A model generated the notes under the pieces. It was not told the DNA's origin. It did no database searches and was given only the letters and a program-made list of their open reading frames with translations. Made by a program: the position numbers and the translations under genes. Below, piece after piece: positions 59,015-64,000 of a stretch of DNA of 64,000 nucleotides (the first letter of the stretch is position 1; each line of letters begins with the position of its first letter). Source of the stretch: Liolophura sinensis (taxonomy: Eukaryota; Mollusca; Polyplacophora; Chitonida; Chitonidae); the NCBI RefSeq assembly GCF_032854445.1, contig NC_088304.1, positions 3,660,001-3,724,000 of the forward strand. Reading direction: 5' to 3'.

Positions 59015-60999
59015 GTAAGCGTCTCCGCCTTTGAAGTTTATTTAGTTATTTCTTAGTTTTTCCTGGGTTACCTTAAGTTTTTTCCCTCAAACAACAATGG
59101 CTGTCTTCAGTTACGTGTAAATATTTACTTGTGGAATCCACGTTTGTGGGTGTTATACACTATGTGCCAACAACCTTCTCTGCCTTCTAAGAAAATTGAT
59201 TCAATTCTATTTTTTGGTTCTTGGATTTCTTCAACCTTGATTCTTTTTGTTTCTAATTTGATTCGTTTGGTTTTCTTTTTGCTATTTCGGAGGTACGTGC
59301 ACACATCCCCGGAAATGTAGATATGGTGCAATTTTGTTTAGTCTCACGACCTTCTGTCAAAATCTTAAATTGATATATTTTTGGATATTTTTGTTAGAAA
59401 ATATGTGTCATATTTTTTGTTTTGTTTCGCTGACAAATAAACTAATTTTCCTGGCCGCTAATAGTCATAAATGATGCATGCTTGTTTAACTGGTGCGTTG
59501 GACGAATTTAAATAATTCACATTTTATTCAAAACTAATGGTCAGCTAAAGACTACAATTGTTAAAAGCAACCTAAGCTATAATTTACCACCCGTTAGTTC
59601 AACTGGTATAATAAAAAAGTTGCAATTTTAGTTTGGTCATAATTAAGTGAGAATGTGCCATTCTGTGTAGTCAGTTTGATGTCTTCATCTAGCACTAAAT
59701 ATTTTATTGGCGTTTTAATTTGGGCATTCCACTGAAAATATTTTGGAATTCATCATTTTGTACATTTTAACTCAAATGATTATTTTTAAGAAAGAATCGT
59801 TAACCAGCACCCAGCCACTTGAAGTTTGTGATGATTTCTGACAAATTTGCTCAAGTTTACAGTAAACAAATTTTTTGTATGTTTTTTCTGTCCTGCATTT
59901 CATAAGATATTCCTGTATAAATTCCATTGATTGTAAGCCCATATTATAGTTTTGCATTGTCAGTTGCGTGTATACACATATAATAAGTTTAGCATTGCAT
60001 GATCCGTTGCGTTTTTTTTATGACGGCACTACAAATTACTCATCAGTTTCTGATTACGCTCAGTAGAATATATAATATTATAGCCCACGAGAGATTGTGA
60101 TATATTAAGAATTCATACGTAGTGTTCTAAATATTGATATCAGTAACTAGTTGAAGTCAAACTGTAGTATTACCAGAAGAAACTGAGTTCGCTGTGCTCA
60201 TGTTATTTCTGCAAAAAGAGTATACCTAGCACGCGTGTGGAATAAGTGCCTCATGTGATAAAACATGAGAACTACTTTTGAGACCATTTTGCTCCTGGCC
60301 TTCTGTCAAGAAATTTCCTGCTAGTTCATTTATTTTGAGACAGGTATATAAGATGTCAAAGAATAACTTAATGTATGAGATCCATTATAAAATAAGGGTA
60401 GCATAATTAAAATCAGAGTATATGAGTTTAGTTATAAATATATGCCCTTGCTTGAAACAACTGTCGATTGATTGCGATATTTTTATGTTCGTAACGCTCA
60501 TATAACGCATTGCCAATGTAGATTTATTTATAGGTAATTTTCTCTGGATCATTTCATAATATCACATCGGACTTTTCCCTAAAGTTTGATTTACCACGTT
60601 CTGCTGGACTTAATGTAAACTACAACACGACCGTATAAGCAAATTTCACCCACCGATCTTGGTTCGTCGGTGAATCAACGATAGTTTCCTGGTGGGAAAA
60701 AGGTGGTGTTAAAATGACGCTTGTTTTATTTACCGTTTTTTTATATCTAATTATCTATTTTATGAAGTAGGAAATAATCACCTCTTGAACAAATTAACCC
60801 ATCTAAATAGTCCTTACCAGTTTTGTTGGTTTTGTGGGGAGTTTTTTTGTTTTCACAAGAGCACTTGTCAAGTGGTGTTGAGCTTTGGCGTCCATTTTGT
60901 CGTTGTTCGTTCGCTATAGGGATGATCGCTTCAAGTGTTAATTTGCCGGCCGTCCATTGCGCATTTTGAATACGAGGTGTTAATGTTGTGGGGCTGACA

Positions 61000-61270
61000 A
61001 GTGGTGAATTCCCACGGTAAACCTCGTGCCTGGAATTAGTACGCCACTCCAGACGGGATATAAACTCACCCGTGAGCCCATGGCGCCCCTCCCTTCAGGT
61101 GAACAAAAAGGCGTCCATTCACGTAACATATAGGTAATTCCACTTTGACCGTCTTCCTTCGGGACGCCATGTTGTGATCCCCGATCAGCCGAGCCAGCAG
61201 GGCACCGCAAGAGCCTAATTTCCACAGGAGTAGAATTCCTGCGGTTAAACGACGCGAGTTTTTAGTGATA
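61000..61270. other. GC-richer complex block inside Tbx2/3 intron
   Basis: A stretch of unique, compositionally mixed sequence with several CpGs inside an AT-rich intron. I saw no repeat, SINE tail or convincing coding frame in it. An AGGTGTTA T-box-like variant lies just upstream at 60975-60982. Candidate conserved non-coding element only. Confidence 0.2.
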
Positions 61271-62895
61271 GGTAAATCCAAGCTTTGAACAGGTAATTGT
61301 CTTTTAACAGGCTAACGGCTCTTACTGTTCCAGCCTTATCTTAGTTGTTGACATAACAATCAGCATGAGATGTATTCACCCCAGTCCGTTTTGCCATATC
61401 CTGCCGGATATGTACTATGTCTATACTTGTAATGCACGTAGGTTTGCATTCGCCAAACGTTCGACCACTAAGCCGTCTATTTACATTCTCAGATATGCTT
61501 TTCGTCTCATTTGTATAGTGTAATTGAATCAAAACGATATAAGATATAAAACTTTAACAAAGAAAATAGTTCAACCGAGAAGAAAGCCATTTTACATCTG
61601 CTTAGGAAGATGTCAATGTTAAATTTCATATACTGAATTTTCCGCCTGCGGCTGTGTTACTTGAATTCATCAGAGACACCGAATACTGTAAAGTTTAACC
61701 CTTCATCCCTGTCTGCCCTGTATAGTGTACACTCATGTCCTGTATAGTGAACACTCTAACACGTATATGCGTGCACGCTATCGCCGTCAAGAGTGTCGAC
61801 CACCATCAAAACCCAACCCCCTCACGTTTAAACAGACTAAAAGTAACACGAGTTGAACATCGTTATTGAATTTAATCAGCAGATTTGTCTGTGTGTAGTT
61901 AACCGCTTGAGTGGTTCTGCATTGATTAATTTTTCTTCTCACTTTAAGGAAACAACATCTCAGCACCTATATATAAACGTGTTGATGCCTTCCCGACAGC
62001 TCACAGATGGGACAAATTTCGTGTTGCCAATGTATAGACAACTTAACGCGTGCTTCGTCAATCAAACGATGCCCACAAGTTTCAGATAATAGTACTAAAT
62101 AAAAAGACTTTTTTATTATGACGACAACGAAGTATTGACAAAAAATGGATCTGAAGAGATGTGAAAGTCTGTTGTTGCACGCAAAGTATAACAATTCCTT
62201 CAGTTTGGACATGAGGTGCGTCAGGGTGACGTGTTCATCCCGGCTTTGTTAAGCCTGTTAATCTCCTTTTAACATCAGAATATTGATACAGATATTAATC
62301 CTCCAAGAAAAAAAAATGGAAGCAATTTATTTGTCAGTGTGTAGTTGTAGTCTTTAATATACAATGCCGGATTGTGGATATATTGTGTGTCTTCATAGTT
62401 TATTGTCAGAAGCGGATAAGTTTGTTAGAATCAGCATATTGTTTTAACATCAATATCGCTTATGGAATTTTGAATCAATTAAGTTTAAACCAGCGTTGTA
62501 TATGCAGTTATGAGAATAGCTGTACTGGATATCTGCATAGGTGCAATGCAACTTGAAAACATGTAGCACCTGGGAAATTTGTTTATTTACTTTGTAAAAT
62601 TGTGAAAAATGTAGTGTCTTCACTATTACAAAAAAATAATATTTTATCTCAGTGACACCACAATTGATTCACACATTTTGTTCAAAATATGGATGTACAG
62701 TTTTGGCTCCAGATATAGGCAAATTATCCGTATATCTAGAACGGTATCATGTATTCAAAATATGTTTGATTTACAAAAAGATGCTGGATGTATGGGATTG
62801 TTATAAAGGATGTATCATATAAAGATTATGTATGTATGAGTGCAAAAGTTATTTTATTAGTGTACTCTGGTTTTTATGACATGGAGAATAGGTAT

Positions 62896-63176
62896 AGGTG
62901 TAACACTAGCTGACACAGAGTGGACATGAGGTGTGACGAAAATCCATATACCTGTCATTTGATACCCATAAATCACACCTGAAATTGGCGTAACATATAA
63001 AACAGGTAACACGGCGTACACCTGGGACGAGTACCTTTCATGCGACAGGTGAGAATAAACGCACATGTGGTGATATCGCCACGATTTAGGGCCCTGGCAA
63101 TACATGTCCACATGGTGGAGCCTTTGTCGTTTGCCGGACACAGATACACATCTGTAAACATTAATTACAGGTGTCT
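62896..63176. promoter_or_regulatory. Cluster of T-box half-sites in Tbx2/3 intron 1
   Basis: AGGTGTAA at 62896-62903, AGGTGTGA at 62929-62936, its inverted form TCACACCT at 62973-62980, and AGGTGTCT at 63169-63176, with weaker ACACCT and AGGTGA motifs between. AGGTGTGA is the established T-domain half-site, and the two perfect ones face each other about 36 bases apart. Given the host gene, auto- or cross-regulation by T-box proteins is a natural hypothesis. Confidence 0.4.
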
Positions 63177-64000
63177 GTTTCTCGTCTCACGGGTTTATCA
63201 ATATTATTTTGCTAAATTATTGTATTGGTGGCGTAACGAAATCGCTACATGAGAATGACCTCTTCAATAGAACACCAGAGCGAAAGTCTCGCTTATAGGA
63301 GCTTTATAATGACATCACTCTACCGTTGAGATTGCGATTGCGCGCTGTAATGCAAAACCTTTAGTTTACCTGGAATATTTTGAATTTTTGGGAAATTTGG
63401 GAAGATTTGATACTTACACTGAAAGGTATGTCGTGATGATGAAGATTTTTCACAACAAAGGCTTTTACTGCTCCCTTCAGATTTTCATTACACCGGACAT
63501 GTAAACATGCATAGATTATATATAAGTGGTATTATGGTTGAATGAGTTATATTGCCATCTGGCTTGTCTTTCTTTGAAACTGAGTCATGAAACAGTTCCC
63601 ACCCTGACTCGTGTGCCCACTCCCTGTCATTTTCGTATGCCTCTATCTTATACCGGTTCATGAACCTCGCCTAAATTATTATAGGTAGCACTCCATAGCT
63701 GTTTATATAAGCCTATATTTGTTGGGCGCAGGAATTCTTCTTACTTTTAAGTCATCACAAGTATAGCTTCTTGTTAATAAGGAAATAATAACCATTCGCC
63801 TAAGTTTTGTGTGAATAAACATCTGTATTATTTTTGAAATAAAATTTGTTTAGGTCCTTCAGATCTTTTAATGCGACGATTTATGTGGTGGTCTCAATTG
63901 TAAGATGTTTTGTAAGCATTTATTATCTATAATTTATAAGAAAAAATCAAACCAGTTCCAAACAACCTTCATAATGCTACCATATCGCGTCGTATAGGAG

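Larger units (their letters stand above)
59015..64000 (+). other. First intron of Tbx2/3, open at the right edge
   Basis: It starts with the strong donor GTAAGC directly after the T-domain residues ITKSG. No acceptor followed by the expected T-domain continuation was seen in the remaining ~5 kb. The DNA is AT-rich and almost free of the SINEs that are frequent further left. A GC-richer complex block sits at 61000-61270, and a cluster of T-box half-sites at 62896-63176. Reading frames inside the intron look like chance frames. Confidence 0.8.

Noticed and set aside
59125-59331. Frames in the first intron just after the Tbx2/3 donor
   Set aside because: AT-rich low-complexity frames with no T-domain similarity; intronic.

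Overview
This window is AT-rich animal nuclear DNA with very low gene density. It has no prokaryotic operons, CRISPR array or rRNA, and no convincing free-standing tRNA gene. It is full of tRNA-derived SINEs whose 3' tails read GTACGGCGTAAAACACCAAT or GTACGACGTTAAACCCCAAG. I associate such tails with molluscs and related lophotrochozoans, so a mollusc-like (less certainly another lophotrochozoan) genome is the best guess. Species cannot be decided from sequence alone.

The one securely recognised gene is at the right end. The first coding exon of a Tbx2/3 (bifid/omb-class) T-box transcription factor lies on the + strand at 58686-59014. It carries the N-terminal region and the first ~29 residues of the T-domain, and ends at a clean AG|GTAAGC splice donor. 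I could not find the next T-domain exon in the remaining ~5 kb, so the first intron runs past the right edge. Upstream are a candidate promoter (CCAAT box at 58458, two small upstream reading frames in the leader) and a perfect 10-bp PBX-MEIS/PREP-type site at 57811. Inside the intron, around 62.9-63.2 kb, is a cluster of T-box half-sites that could be an autoregulatory element.

The ~58 kb to the left is a gene desert with no conserved protein recognised. It contains three classes of material. First, SINEs of at least two families, two with visible target-site duplications. Second, a foldback/MITE-like family with two copies and a half copy (16.0-16.5 kb, 37.16-37.62 kb). Third, many minisatellites: 43 bp at 7.5-8.25 kb, 98 bp at 14.93-15.42 kb, a higher-order array at 24.1-24.55 kb, a 2.4-kb CAGT-rich array at 30.9-33.35 kb, 38-39 bp at 45.5 kb, 43 bp at 46.1-46.45 kb, and smaller ones. 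Poly-G tracts of 15-22 bases occur several times.

A few islands stand out as possible regulatory or transcribed DNA. 1366-1424 looks like a short first coding exon with an ideal start context and splice donor. 38.6-39.15 kb is GC-rich with three ATGGCGGC/YY1-like motifs, a CRE and four GATA motifs. 45.0-45.33 kb holds an 81-codon ATG frame behind a CRE. If the desert belongs to Tbx2/3, which is common for developmental transcription-factor loci, these islands are the natural enhancer or lncRNA-promoter candidates. That link is inference. No new biochemical system could be supported from this sequence.
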